Assembly: GCA_001604105.1 (NCBI GenBank)
Contig: LVAQ01000006.1
Span: 124,001-188,000 of the forward strand
Length of the DNA: 64,000 nucleotides
Reading direction: 5' to 3'
From: Clostridiales bacterium Firm_11
GTDB taxonomy: Bacteria > Bacillota > Clostridia > Christensenellales > Aristaeellaceae
Part shown: piece after piece, positions 24,472 through 34,096 of the stretch
Numbering within the stretch: the stretch's first letter is position 1
How the letters are laid out: each line of letters begins with the position of its first letter
Position numbers and translations under genes: made by a program
The notes under the pieces: generated by a model
Database searches by the model: none
What the model saw: the letters and a program-made list of their open reading frames with translations, nothing else
Told to the model about the DNA's origin: nothing

Positions 24472-25323
24472 ATGGAAGTCACGTATAGCAACGCCGCCGG
24501 AGAGCGGCTGACCCTACGCCAAGCCCGCCCGTTTTTCCTAACCCGCGCGGAAGGGCTGGGAAAAACCCGGCAGACCATCATCACATTCAAAGCGCCGGAG
24601 CAGGACGGCGCCTTTTATATCGCTTCCACTTTGGATATGCGAAACATCACCCTGGAAGGCACGCTGGCCGCGCTAAACATTGAGGAAGCCTACGCGCAGC
24701 GGGCAAGGTTCCTGCGCGTCTTCTCCCCCAAAGAGCAGGGCACGCTGGTCTGCCGTGATAAGCGTGTAGCTTGTGTCGTCGAGGAAGCGGGCTTTATCGC
24801 ATCCACTCGTGAACGCGCCCCGTCCTACTTCGTCAGCTTGCTCTGTCCGTCGCCGTTCTTTGAAGCTCTTAATGAAATCCGCGAGGAACTGGCCGCTTGG
24901 ATGCCGGGCTTCTTTTTCGCGCTGGAGATTCCGGCTGGCGGACTGGAGATGGGTGTTCGTCAGCCCAGCCAGATCATGACCCTGGACAACGCCGGGGATG
25001 TGGCCTGTGGTTGTCGCGTCGTGTTTCGGGCGCTTGGGGCGGTACGCAATCCTGATATCACCAACATGGAAACCGGGCAGTACCTGCGCATCCTGAAAAC
25101 CATGGAAGCGGACGAGGAAATCCATGTTCACACCAGCTTTGCCGATAAGCGGGTGCTCAGCGTCAATGAACAAACCGAAACCAACGCGTTTTCATGCCTG
25201 GATACGGGTTCTACGTTTCTTCAGCTTGCGCCGGGTCGGAACACCCTGCGCTATGGCGCGGCGGACAACATGGAGTTATTGGAAGTCAGCGTTTATTACA
25301 GACCGCAGTATTTGGGGGTATAG
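24472..25323 (+). CDS. Distal tail protein
   Basis: A 283-residue protein at the distal tail (Dit) position. The N-terminal half (TIITFKAPEQDGAFYIAS, RNITLEGTLAA) and the late YYRPQYLGV ending match tail proteins of the Dit/SPP1 gp19.1 type, which form the hub joining tube and tip. ATG 24472 follows GGGGGAA. It sits between the tape measure and the tail-tip gene, as expected. Confidence 0.82.
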   Translation: MEVTYSNAAGERLTLRQARPFFLTRAEGLGKTRQTIITFKAPEQDGAFYIASTLDMRNITLEGTLAALNIEEAYAQRARFLRVFSPKEQGTLVCRDKRVACVVEEAGFIASTRERAPSYFVSLLCPSPFFEALNEIREELAAWMPGFFFALEIPAGGLEMGVRQPSQIMTLDNAGDVACGCRVVFRALGAVRNPDITNMETGQYLRILKTMEADEEIHVHTSFADKRVLSVNEQTETNAFSCLDTGSTFLQLAPGRNTLRYGAADNMELLEVSVYYRPQYLGV

Positions 25324-25325
25324 GA

Positions 25326-26366
25326 ATGGAACTGTATGTTTTCAGCCGCGACCGGGCTTTGCTGGGCGTGGTGGAAGCCTTTGAGTATCTGCGCTGGACG
25401 CGGCGATATTCGCGTTGTGGAAGCTTTGAACTCAAAGCTCTCGCCACTCCGGGGAACGTGGAACTGTTGCGCCTTGGGCACTACCTTTGGAAGAACGACG
25501 ATGAAGAAGCGGGGCTGATCGAGTATCAGGAACTCTCAGCGCAGGAGAAGGAAACGGTTCTGGTCAGCGGCCGCTTTGCCACGGCGTTCTTGGCGCGGCG
25601 TATCATATGGGACACGGAAACCATGACAGGCGATGTTTCCGTCTGCGTGGAGCAGCTCTTGGAACATCACCTGATTGACCCGGAGAATCCTGACCGCCGC
25701 GTGAATGGCATCAGCTTTGAATCACCCCCGCTCGGCATCCCGATTCAGACACAGGTTTCCTATCGGAATCTGCTGGATGTGGTGACGGGGATCTGCGACA
25801 CAGCGGAGGTTGGAATAAAAACCATTTTCGACCCCGTGAACGGCTCCCTTTGCGTGCGGCTCTATCAAGGAAGCGAAACACAAGCCGTGTTTTCCAAAGA
25901 ATATGAAAACGTCGTTGATCAGATTTTTACTCAAAGCCTTTTGGACTACGCCAACACCGCCCGTATCGGCGGCGAGGGCGAGGGGGCGGAGCGCGTCTTT
26001 GCCGATATATCGGGCGGCAGCGGCGAGGATCGATATGAGGTGTTTGTGGACGCGAAAGATTTACGGCAAGAGGATTTCGGCGCGGAGTATTTGAACGCGC
26101 TCCTCTTTCGTGGTGAAAGCAAGCTCAGCGAATGCGGCATGGTTCGCGCTTTCGACGCGACCGCCAATCCTTACGGGAACTTGCTCTACAAGCAAGATTA
26201 TGACCTGGGCAGCGTTGTGCGCGTGATGTCGGTTCGCTGGGATGTGAGCATGACCGTCCGAATCACAGAGGTGGAAGAAAGCTACGACGCTGACGGGCGA
26301 AGCCTGCGGGTGGTATTTGGCAAGCCCACACTGACATTGGCGCAAAGAATAAAGGAGGAGGGATAG
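25326..26366 (+). CDS. Tail-tip (Tal/Gp37-like) protein
   Basis: A 346-residue protein starting at ATG 25326, two bases after the distal tail stop. It contains RDRALLGVVEAFEYLRWTRR and a YRNLLDVVTGICDTAEVGIK region that match siphovirus ReqiPepy6 Gp37-like tip proteins, the baseplate hub related to gp27/Tal. No peptidase domain is added at the C-terminus, unlike larger Tal proteins. It likely forms the closed end of the tail tube. Confidence 0.8.
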   Translation: MELYVFSRDRALLGVVEAFEYLRWTRRYSRCGSFELKALATPGNVELLRLGHYLWKNDDEEAGLIEYQELSAQEKETVLVSGRFATAFLARRIIWDTETMTGDVSVCVEQLLEHHLIDPENPDRRVNGISFESPPLGIPIQTQVSYRNLLDVVTGICDTAEVGIKTIFDPVNGSLCVRLYQGSETQAVFSKEYENVVDQIFTQSLLDYANTARIGGEGEGAERVFADISGGSGEDRYEVFVDAKDLRQEDFGAEYLNALLFRGESKLSECGMVRAFDATANPYGNLLYKQDYDLGSVVRVMSVRWDVSMTVRITEVEESYDADGRSLRVVFGKPTLTLAQRIKEEG

Positions 26367-26367
26367 C

Positions 26368-26871
26368 ATGGAAAAGAGCGGATTCTTCAACAGTTCGGGC
26401 GGCGACCGTGTGTACGACGCCACGGACTTTGCCGGATACTTTGGCACGCTGGCATCCAACGGTGTGTTCTTTCAGTCCGCGTCAAACCTCAAGGTGTCGC
26501 CGGGAACAGGCGTCGGTGTCGCCCTTGCGCCGGGCGGCGCGTGGATCAACGGTTATTCCTACGAGAACACTTCCCCGCTGGAGCTGGCGCTGGAAACGCC
26601 TCATGGTGTGCATCCGCGCATCGACCGCGTTGTTGTACGGCTCAGCATACCGGAACGGCGCATATACGCGGCTATCAAAACCGGCACGCCCGCCGCCGCG
26701 CCTGTGCCGCCTGACTTGACGCGAACATCCGATATCCATGAACTGGCTCTGGCGGACGTGACCGTTCCCCGCGCCACCGTCTCTTTGGTTGCGGCGAATA
26801 TAGCGGATCAGCGGCTGAACCAGAGCCTTTGCGGGCTGGTGAACTCGCTGGTCAGCGCCGTGTATGAGTAG
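26368..26871 (+). CDS. Baseplate/tail-tip accessory protein
   Basis: A 167-residue protein with a GGDRVYDATDFAGYFGTL start, a GTGVGVALAPGGAWINGYSY strand and a RIDRVVVRLS segment. These mark a family common between tail tip and fibre genes in phages of Clostridia, probably a baseplate or fibre adaptor. The fold is beta-rich with no catalytic motif. The start at ATG 26368 follows AGGAGG. Confidence 0.7.
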   Translation: MEKSGFFNSSGGDRVYDATDFAGYFGTLASNGVFFQSASNLKVSPGTGVGVALAPGGAWINGYSYENTSPLELALETPHGVHPRIDRVVVRLSIPERRIYAAIKTGTPAAAPVPPDLTRTSDIHELALADVTVPRATVSLVAANIADQRLNQSLCGLVNSLVSAVYE

Positions 26872-26881
26872 GTGACGAAAA

Positions 26882-29221
26882 ATGCCAACCATGACCTATT
26901 CATTAAGCGGGTTTTCTAAAACCAATACCGATATGGCAGCGGGCACTACGTTTACCGCCTCCGCTACCGGCACACCGGTTTCTAACGCGACTATTACATC
27001 GGGCAGCTTGTACCTGAGTAGTCTGAAAACCTATTCAGGGGTGGCGTATTTGGATTTATCCCTGGGCGGGGCATCCGCTTCAACCGCTACCTTTTCCAGC
27101 AGCAGCACTGTGCGTGGAGAAACGGTTGCTCTCACGTCCTATAGCCAAAGCTTGCTGACGGCGGGAAGCGGCACCATTACTTTCACTTTGCGCCGCACCA
27201 ATACAGGCTCCGGCAATTTGCTGAATATCCGTGCCGGCTTGTCCGGTACGCTAACGCTGAACTACAACCTGAATTACACCGCTTGCAAAGCACCCACATC
27301 CTGCAGCGTCAGCCCGGCGGTGTCGGAAGGCAACGCGACCCTTTCGTGGAGCGGCGCGTCGGCGGGTACCGCTAATGCCATTAGTTCCTACGAGGTTCAG
27401 TACAGCGAATCGAGCGATGGTTCATCCTGGGGCGCGTGGACGGCGCTAAGTACTGTCAACACGACCTCCACTTCCGGCAGCTTGTCCGTAGCCCCGCCAA
27501 GCACGCGCGGGTATTATCGCAGGTATCAGGTACGCACGCGAGGCGCGGCTGGCTCGAGCTATTATTCGGGGTGGAAAGTATCCAGCAATACCTTGCGGCG
27601 CAATACCCAAGCCACCGCGCCCAGTGTGTTTACCGTCAGCCCCACTGTTTACCGGAACCAGGACGTCACCCTTTCGTGGAGCGGCGCGGCGGCCGGTACA
27701 AGTGCCATCGCCCGATATGACATCGAGCACTGTACGTCAACGGACGGCAGCAATTGGGGCGGCTGGACGGCGCTGGTTTCAGTCACCAGTTCTTCCACCA
27801 GCGGGAGCAAGGCGGTCACCCCTTCCCAAACGCTGGGCGTCTACACCAAGTACCGCATCGTCGCCGTCGATACCCTTGGCCTTGCTTCGGCCTACAAAGA
27901 AAGTAACAGTACCCAATGCGCCATCACGGCCTGCGGAGCGCCCACAGCGTGTTCCGTCAGCGCGGCGCTTGCCGAAGGGAATGTCACGTTGTCCTGGAGC
28001 GGCGCCACAGCCGGTTCCGGCAACACCATAACGGGGTACGAAATCCAATACGCCGACTCCGCTGACAACGCCGCCTGGGGCGCGTGGAACGCGCTGACAG
28101 TCGTTAATGCTACCAGCGGCAGCGGCAACCTGACGGTGAGTCCGCCAGATGGACGGGGTTCGTACCGTCGTTTTCAAGTACGTACAAGGGGTTCCGCGGG
28201 CGCGAGCTATTATAGCCCATGGAAAACTTCCGGCAGTGTGCGAAAAAACATCCTGCCGCAGCCGCCCACAGTCTTTATCGCGTTGCCGGAGGTGTATGAA
28301 ACGAACCGAGTCACGCTGAGTTGGAGCGGCGTCGTCGCCGGAACCAGCGCGATCACACAGACGGTGGTGCAGGTGGCCACTTCCATAAACGGTGGCACGT
28401 GGTCGACGTATGGACTGCTTGACACCGTGAACGGCGCGAACACATCCGGTTCGCTTCTTGCAACACCCACGGATACTGCCGGGGTACTCACCCGATACCG
28501 GCTTTGTGTGGTGGACGCCTTGGGCGGCGTATCAGCCTATGCGGTCAGTAATGCCGTTCGAAAACTTACCCCGCCTACGCAGCCCGCGGTTTTCGCGCCA
28601 CAAGCGGGCGGCGTGACATACAACACGCGCCCCCGATTCCTGCTGCGTACAGGCGACGCTTCAGGTCTGCAACAAGCGGTCTGCGTGCGCACAGACGCGG
28701 GGGTGTGGGAGGACAGCGCGGGTGAGCCGGAACGGTTTTCACCCAGTGGTTATCTTTCAGAAAACGTTTCTGTCGTGTACCGTCACCCGGAAACCGTGAT
28801 GGGCAGCAAAACGGTCGCCTTCCGCGCTTTTGCGCAAGACATTGGTGTGCCGGGAACGGAAGTTACCCGAAGTTTTACGCTCGCAGCTTTGCCTTTGGAG
28901 AATATCACGGCAAATGAGACCATAGTGAAAGCGGCGCACATCCAAACCCTTCGAACAGCGGTAAACGCGGTACGAAGGTATTATGGCATGACGGCGGTCG
29001 TCTGGGTTGAAGACGTGGTTGCGGGGAAAACGCCGATACGGAACTGGACGTTCCATGTGCTGGAGCTTCGCAAAGCCATGGAGCAGATCATCGAGATGAT
29101 TCATGAATTTGCACCGGGTTCTGCGCTTGGCGTGCCCATTCCGGATTGGTTGCCCATTGCGCCGGGCAGGCCCAAGGCAGCGGTGATGTTGCAGTTGCGA
29201 GAGATTTTATGTGAACTATAA
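26882..29221 (+). CDS. Tail fibre protein with four fibronectin-III-like domains
   Basis: A 779-residue protein rich in Ser, Thr, Ala and Gly. Residues 1-130 are a beta-rich lectin-like head. Four fibronectin-III-like domains follow at about 134-240, 243-345, 349-455 and 460-562, each with the VTLSWSG or ATLSWSG strand. Domains 1 and 3 resemble each other, and so do 2 and 4, indicating a duplicated two-domain unit. Residues 570-670 form another beta domain, and the last 105 residues are helical (IQTLRTAVNAVRRYYG). It is probably the host-contact fibre. Confidence 0.8.
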   Translation: MPTMTYSLSGFSKTNTDMAAGTTFTASATGTPVSNATITSGSLYLSSLKTYSGVAYLDLSLGGASASTATFSSSSTVRGETVALTSYSQSLLTAGSGTITFTLRRTNTGSGNLLNIRAGLSGTLTLNYNLNYTACKAPTSCSVSPAVSEGNATLSWSGASAGTANAISSYEVQYSESSDGSSWGAWTALSTVNTTSTSGSLSVAPPSTRGYYRRYQVRTRGAAGSSYYSGWKVSSNTLRRNTQATAPSVFTVSPTVYRNQDVTLSWSGAAAGTSAIARYDIEHCTSTDGSNWGGWTALVSVTSSSTSGSKAVTPSQTLGVYTKYRIVAVDTLGLASAYKESNSTQCAITACGAPTACSVSAALAEGNVTLSWSGATAGSGNTITGYEIQYADSADNAAWGAWNALTVVNATSGSGNLTVSPPDGRGSYRRFQVRTRGSAGASYYSPWKTSGSVRKNILPQPPTVFIALPEVYETNRVTLSWSGVVAGTSAITQTVVQVATSINGGTWSTYGLLDTVNGANTSGSLLATPTDTAGVLTRYRLCVVDALGGVSAYAVSNAVRKLTPPTQPAVFAPQAGGVTYNTRPRFLLRTGDASGLQQAVCVRTDAGVWEDSAGEPERFSPSGYLSENVSVVYRHPETVMGSKTVAFRAFAQDIGVPGTEVTRSFTLAALPLENITANETIVKAAHIQTLRTAVNAVRRYYGMTAVVWVEDVVAGKTPIRNWTFHVLELRKAMEQIIEMIHEFAPGSALGVPIPDWLPIAPGRPKAAVMLQLREILCEL

Positions 29222-29297
29222 CGACCAACAAAGAAAATGGCGGCTTCGCTTATGCGGGGACGCTTTTTTGATACCAAACGAAACGGAGGAAACAAAC

Positions 29298-29723
29298 ATG
29301 AAGGATATTTGGACTTGGGTTCAGGCCGCCATTGCGGCCGTCGGCGGGATGCTGGGCTGGTATTTGGGCGGGGTGGACGGCTTTCTTTACGCGCTCATCG
29401 CCTTTGCGGTGGTGGATTACATTACGGGTGTGCTGCGCGCCATTGTGGAAAAGAAGCTCTCCAGCCGAATCGGCGCGCATGGCATCGCCAAGAAGGTGGC
29501 GCTGTTTCTGGTGGTTGGCATCGGTCATCTCATTGACGCTTATCTGCTCAGCGGTACGGGCGCGCCCCTTCGCACGGCGGTCATCTTCTTTTACATCGCC
29601 AACGAAGGCATATCGCTTCTGGAGAACGCGGCGGCTATCGGGCTGCCCGTTCCTGACAAACTGAAGGATGTGCTGGCGCAGCTGCATGGAAAATCTGAAG
29701 GTATGGGTGGCGAACCGACATGA
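29298..29723 (+). CDS. Phage holin (phi-LC3/Cph1-like family)
   Basis: A 141-residue membrane protein with three to four hydrophobic segments (about residues 8-30, 32-50, 67-85 and 92-112) and the conserved FAVVDYITGVLRAI motif of toxin-secretion/lysis holins. ATG 29298 is set by CGGAGGAA; an in-frame GTG at 29211 lies before it but has no ribosome site. It opens the membrane for the amidase encoded next, and its stop overlaps the amidase start. Confidence 0.9.
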   Translation: MKDIWTWVQAAIAAVGGMLGWYLGGVDGFLYALIAFAVVDYITGVLRAIVEKKLSSRIGAHGIAKKVALFLVVGIGHLIDAYLLSGTGAPLRTAVIFFYIANEGISLLENAAAIGLPVPDKLKDVLAQLHGKSEGMGGEPT

Positions 29724-30466
29724 ACCTGCGTCAACTCATCTTCACTCAAAACGCCTGTTACAAAGCGGGCAGAACCATTATCCCCAGAGGCATCATGGTG
29801 CATTCTACCGGGGCGAACAACCCAACCCTGAAACGCTATGTGGGTCCCGACGATGGCTTGCTTGGCAAGAACCAGTATAACAATCACTGGAATCAGCCCA
29901 TGGATCGGCTGGTTTGCGTCCATGGCTTTATCGGTAAGCTCGCGGATGGTTCCATTGCCACCTACCAAACGCTCCCGTGGAACTGGCGCGGCTGGCATTG
30001 CGCTTCCGGGGCCAAGGGAAGCGGCAACGACACGCATATCAGCTTTGAGATTTGCGAGGACGACTTGACCAACCCCGCCTACTTTACCGCCGTCTACAAG
30101 GAAGCCGCCGAACTGTGCGCCTATCTTTGCAAAGCGTTTGGGCTTGACCCGGCAAAGGACGGCGTGATCATCTGCCACAGCGAAGGGCACAAGCGCGGCA
30201 TCGCCAGCAACCACGGCGATGTGATGCACTGGTTCCCCAAACACGGCAAAAACATGGACACATTCCGGGCTGATGTGCAAAGGCTGCTTGCGTCGGACGG
30301 TTCACCCGAAGCAACAAAACCAAGCAAACTCCCCGAAGCGCCGATTGAACCGAAAAAACTCTACCGCGTTCAGGTCGGGTCGTACTCCGTCAAGGCAAAC
30401 GCCGAGGCCATGCTCGCCAAGGTCAAGGCGGCGGGGTTCGCCGACGCTTTCATAAAAACCAATTAA
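29720..30466 (+). CDS. N-acetylmuramoyl-L-alanine amidase (endolysin) with SPOR domain
   Basis: A 248-residue lysis enzyme. Residues 20-190 are an Amidase_2-type zinc domain (GIMVHSTGANN with the first His, WHCASGAKG, and ICHSEGHKRGIASNHGDV near the end). A proline-rich linker leads to a C-terminal SPOR repeat (YRVQVGSYSVKANAEAMLAK), which binds glycan strands lacking side chains. It cuts the amide bond between muramic acid and the stem peptide. The start overlaps the holin stop (ATGA). Confidence 0.92.
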   Translation: MNLRQLIFTQNACYKAGRTIIPRGIMVHSTGANNPTLKRYVGPDDGLLGKNQYNNHWNQPMDRLVCVHGFIGKLADGSIATYQTLPWNWRGWHCASGAKGSGNDTHISFEICEDDLTNPAYFTAVYKEAAELCAYLCKAFGLDPAKDGVIICHSEGHKRGIASNHGDVMHWFPKHGKNMDTFRADVQRLLASDGSPEATKPSKLPEAPIEPKKLYRVQVGSYSVKANAEAMLAKVKAAGFADAFIKTN

Positions 30467-30483
30467 CCTCGTTTTAATCCACA

Positions 30484-30524
30484 CCCCGTGTTTCGGCGTT
30501 TGTGCCGTTTCACGGGGCTTTTTT
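30484..30524 (+). terminator. Terminator after the lysis genes
   Basis: CCCCGTG (30484-30490) pairs with CACGGGG (30511-30517), with an inner GGC/GCC pair, followed by CTTTTTTG. It ends the late operon before the integration module. Confidence 0.85.
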
Positions 30525-30580
30525 GTTTCAGGGGGTTCGATTCAGGCTGATTTTTCGGTTATAGGCAGGAGGTAACGCCT

Positions 30581-30988
30581 ATGACCAGCACACAAAAGCA
30601 ACAGATTGAAATTCTTCGCGGCAAAGGCAAAAGCTACGCCGCTATCGCCGAGACGCTCGGCATTTCAAAGAATACCGTCAAATCCTACTGCCACCGCAAT
30701 AACCTCAACTCGGCCTTTGCCGCCGATCCGATACAGCCCATGGATGGCGTTTGCGTGAATTGCGGTGAACCGCTGGCCTATACGCCGGGTTCTAAAAAGA
30801 AACGCTTCTGTTCCGACAAATGCCGTCTGGATTGGTGGGCAGCACACCCCGAAGCCATGAAGCGAAAAGCAGTCTACCATTTCGTCTGCCCGGTATGCGG
30901 AACGGCATTCACAGCCTATGGCAACGCAAAACGGAAATACTGCTCCCGCGCCTGCGCTTCCTCGGCGAGGAGGGCTTGCCATGAGTAA
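30581..30988 (+). CDS. HTH and double zinc-finger protein
   Basis: A 135-residue protein. The N-terminal 35 residues are a resolvase-like helix-turn-helix (KGKSYAAIAETLGISKNTVK). Two Cys pair modules follow: CVNCGEPLAYTPGSKKKRFC with a CxxxC end, and CPVCGTAFTAYGNAKRKYC with another. Such proteins regularly precede serine recombinases in mobile DNA of Clostridia. It is a DNA-binding protein, possibly an accessory factor or regulator of excision; no direct evidence. ATG 30581 follows AGGAGG. Confidence 0.75.
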   Translation: MTSTQKQQIEILRGKGKSYAAIAETLGISKNTVKSYCHRNNLNSAFAADPIQPMDGVCVNCGEPLAYTPGSKKKRFCSDKCRLDWWAAHPEAMKRKAVYHFVCPVCGTAFTAYGNAKRKYCSRACASSARRACHE

Positions 30989-31220
30989 AGAGGAAGCGAT
31001 CCTTCGTTACAAAGCATCTATGGCGGTCTTCAAAAAATGGTGTTCCGAAGGGGTTATCACCGATGCCGACCTGCTGGAAATAGACACACTGCTCGCCGAG
31101 AAATACGGTTTATCCTCGTGCAGTATATTCCTCGAAAATGACTTGCTATGTGGGGAAAAAAGAGTGATAGATAGTACCGTGAAAGGAGGCAGTTATGGGA
31201 AGAAAAATAACCAAAATTGA
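30981..31220 (+). CDS. SHOCT-like small protein
   Basis: A 79-residue protein starting at ATG 30981, overlapping the zinc-finger gene by 8 bases. It has a short amphipathic pair of helices (KWCSEGVITDADLLEIDTLL) resembling the SHOCT domain, followed by EKYGLSSCSIF. Its 3' end overlaps the first recombinase gene by 26 bases. Widespread next to recombinases in Clostridia; role unknown. Confidence 0.7.
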   Translation: MSKEEAILRYKASMAVFKKWCSEGVITDADLLEIDTLLAEKYGLSSCSIFLENDLLCGEKRVIDSTVKGGSYGKKNNQN

Positions 31221-32508
31221 AGCCATGACGCCGATGCCAAAGCGTAAGCGGGTGGCGGCCTATGCCCGCGTTTCCTGCGGTAAAGACGAAATGCTCCACT
31301 CCCTCGCGGCTCAGGTCAGTTTCTACAGCGACCTGATACAGAGCCGCTCCGACTGGGAGTTCGCGGGTGTGTTCGCCGACGAAGCCGAAACAGGGACAAA
31401 GGACTCAAGACCCGAATTTCAAAGGCTTATCGCGGAATGCCAGTCGGGGCAAGTGGATATGGTCATTACGAAATCCATCAGCCGCTTCGCTCGGAACACG
31501 GTCATATTACTGGAGACAGTCCGTGACCTGAAAGAGCGCGGCATCGACGTATATTTCGAAGAGCAGAACATCCACACCGAGAGCGCGGACGGCGAGTTGA
31601 TGCTGACCATTCTCGCCAGCTACGCACAGGAAGAAAGCCGTTCCATCAGCGAAAACTGCAAGTGGCGGTATCGAAACGGTTTCAAGGAAGGCAAACCCTC
31701 TAACTACATCCGCGTTTATGGATACGACTACAAAAACGGACGCTTGACCGTTATCCCGGAAGAAGCCGAAGTTGTTCGCATGATATTTACCGACTACCTC
31801 GGCGGCATGGGCAGGAACGCCATTATGAAGAAGCTGACAAGACTTGCCGTTCCCACCAAGACCGGCGGTCGGTGGTCGGAATCAACGGTGATGTCGATGC
31901 TCTCTAACGAAAAGTACATCGGCGATATGATGCTCCAAAAAGGCTATGTCGCCGACCACATCACGAAGCGGATAAAACCGAACCGTGGCGAACTCCCCAT
32001 GTACTATGTAGAGGGAACGCACGAGGCGATTATCGATAAGGAAACCTTCGAGGCGGTGCAAGCGGAAATAGCGCACCGCTCGGCTCTGTCACACCATCCA
32101 AGAACAAAGACGGTCAGCGAGTTCAGCGGCATGATACATTGCGCTCGCTGCGGCGCAAACTTCTGCAAAAAGATAAACTGCTCCGGCACGAAGTACGCCA
32201 AGGTAATATGGGCTTGTCGGACGTTTACTTACCGTGGCAAGCGCGAGTGTCCTGCGAAGCGGATACCAGAAGACATTCTAAAGGCGAAATGCGCCGAGGT
32301 GCTGGGGCTTGCGGAATACGACCCCGAAGCGTTCAAATCCCAAATCGCCGCCATCACCGTTCCCGATGACGGCGTTCTTATTTTCGAGTTTCATGATCAT
32401 ACCCAGACGACGGTCATGTGGGAGAACCCCTCTCGGCGCGAAAGCTGGACGGACGATATGAAAGCCGTCGCAAGGGAACGGGCAAAGGAGGGACACGCCA
32501 ATGGCTAA
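31195..32508 (+). CDS. Large serine recombinase 1
   Basis: A 437-residue site-specific recombinase. The resolvase domain has the catalytic serine in YARVS (Ser27) and SISRFARNT (helix E region). A recombinase domain follows (YGYDYKNGRLTVIPEEAEVV) and then a zinc ribbon with CARCGANFCKK and a later Cys. It is somewhat short and lacks a clear long coiled coil. It starts at ATG 31195 behind AAAGGAGG and overlaps recombinase 2 by 8 bases. Confidence 0.93.
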   Translation: MGRKITKIEAMTPMPKRKRVAAYARVSCGKDEMLHSLAAQVSFYSDLIQSRSDWEFAGVFADEAETGTKDSRPEFQRLIAECQSGQVDMVITKSISRFARNTVILLETVRDLKERGIDVYFEEQNIHTESADGELMLTILASYAQEESRSISENCKWRYRNGFKEGKPSNYIRVYGYDYKNGRLTVIPEEAEVVRMIFTDYLGGMGRNAIMKKLTRLAVPTKTGGRWSESTVMSMLSNEKYIGDMMLQKGYVADHITKRIKPNRGELPMYYVEGTHEAIIDKETFEAVQAEIAHRSALSHHPRTKTVSEFSGMIHCARCGANFCKKINCSGTKYAKVIWACRTFTYRGKRECPAKRIPEDILKAKCAEVLGLAEYDPEAFKSQIAAITVPDDGVLIFEFHDHTQTTVMWENPSRRESWTDDMKAVARERAKEGHANG

Positions 32509-34096
32509 TATAAGGGTTATTCCAGCGACAGAGCAAATAGTATCGGCGCAAGCGGCAAACGCAACCAGTAATCGGCGTGTAGCCGCCTACGCAAGAGTCT
32601 CAACGGACAGCGAGGAGCAGATGACCTCATACGAGGCGCAGGTGGACTACTACACTAAATTCATTAAAAGCCGTTCCGATTGGGAGTTCGTGACCGTCTA
32701 TACCGACGAGGGTATAAGCGCCGTAAACACCAAGAAGCGCGAGGGCTTCAAACAGATGGTCGCCGACGGCTTGGAGGGCAAGTTTGATTTGCTTGTTACC
32801 AAATCGGTCAGCCGCTTCGCCAGAAACACGGTCGACAGCCTCACAACCGTCCGCAAACTCAAGGAAAAAGGCGTAGAGGTCTGGTTTGAGAAAGAAAACA
32901 TTTATACGCTGGATTCCAAGGGCGAGTTGCTGATTACGATTATGTCGAGCCTTGCACAGGAGGAAAGCCGCTCTATTTCGGAGAACGTCACATGGGGTCA
33001 GCGCAAACGCATGGCGGACGGCAAAATCTCACTGCCATACAAGCAATTCCTCGGATACCGCAAGGGCGAGGATGGGCTACCAGAAATCATGCCGGAAGAA
33101 GCCGAAATCATTCGGCTTATCTTCAGGCTGTTCATGGAGGGCAAGACCTACTCGGCAATCGCCAAGCACCTCGTTAAGAACGGTATCCCGACACCCGCCG
33201 GCAAAGAAAACTGGCAGGCTTGCGTGGTGCAGTCCATACTGAGCAACGAGAAATATAAAGGTGATGCCCTTTTGCAAAAAACGTATTGCGCTAATTTCCT
33301 CACCAAGAAGATGGTCAAGAACACGGGGCAGGTTCAGCAATACTACGTGGAGGACAGCCATCCTGCTATTGTCGATCCCGACGAGTGGGACGCTGTGCAG
33401 GCTGAGATGGAGCGCCGAAAGAAACGCGGCTCTATCGGTCGATGCGGTAGCTCCTTCGCGGGGAAAATCGTATGCGGTGAGTGCGGCGGATTCTACGGTA
33501 AAAAGGTCTGGGGCAGCTACAAATCCGACAAGACCTACCGCAAGGAAATCTACCAATGCAATGAGAAGTACAAACACAAGGAAAAAGGCGGCCGACCATG
33601 CGGAACGCCATTTATCACGGAGGACGAGGTCAAAGAGCGGTTTCTCACCGCTTTCAACAAGCTAATGGAGAACCGCGACGGGCTTGTCTCCGATTGCCGC
33701 ATGGCGCAGTCCACACTTTGCGACACCACAGCGATTGATTCGGAACTCAACGAGCTGCACCGTGAAATCGAGGTTATCGCCGAACTCTCGCGCAAGGCAA
33801 TTTACGAGAACGCCCGAACCGCTCAGAATCAGTCCGATTTCAACGAACGCAATAACGGCTATCTTGACCGTCACCGCCAAGCGACGGAGCGGGTTGATGA
33901 GCTGGAAGCGATGAAGCGAAATCGTATCGCTAAGTCCAAAACGCTTGACGCCTTTATCCGAGACATCGAAAAACGACCGCTCGCTCTCGCGGAATGGGAT
34001 GAAGCTCTCTGGCTTGCGGTTATCGACCAAGTCATGGTCTCCACGGATAGCACTATGACATTTCAGTTCAGGAACGGCTCGGAAATCACCGCTTAA
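32501..34096 (+). CDS. Large serine recombinase 2
   Basis: A 531-residue recombinase related to, but clearly distinct from, its upstream partner. The catalytic serine is in YARVS (Ser34), with SVSRFARNT and AQEESRSISENV further on. The zinc ribbon (CGECGGFYGKK and a later Cys pair) is followed by a helical coiled-coil region (about residues 400-480) as in phage integrases. It is the last phage gene before the host ssrA side. The pair probably performs integration, either as alternatives or as a heteromeric enzyme. Confidence 0.93.
   Translation: MANIRVIPATEQIVSAQAANATSNRRVAAYARVSTDSEEQMTSYEAQVDYYTKFIKSRSDWEFVTVYTDEGISAVNTKKREGFKQMVADGLEGKFDLLVTKSVSRFARNTVDSLTTVRKLKEKGVEVWFEKENIYTLDSKGELLITIMSSLAQEESRSISENVTWGQRKRMADGKISLPYKQFLGYRKGEDGLPEIMPEEAEIIRLIFRLFMEGKTYSAIAKHLVKNGIPTPAGKENWQACVVQSILSNEKYKGDALLQKTYCANFLTKKMVKNTGQVQQYYVEDSHPAIVDPDEWDAVQAEMERRKKRGSIGRCGSSFAGKIVCGECGGFYGKKVWGSYKSDKTYRKEIYQCNEKYKHKEKGGRPCGTPFITEDEVKERFLTAFNKLMENRDGLVSDCRMAQSTLCDTTAIDSELNELHREIEVIAELSRKAIYENARTAQNQSDFNERNNGYLDRHRQATERVDELEAMKRNRIAKSKTLDAFIRDIEKRPLALAEWDEALWLAVIDQVMVSTDSTMTFQFRNGSEITA

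Noticed and set aside
29211..29297. In-frame N-terminal extension of the holin from GTG 29211
   Set aside because: CGGAGGAA lies just before ATG 29298, and the extension is hydrophilic and lacks a ribosome site.
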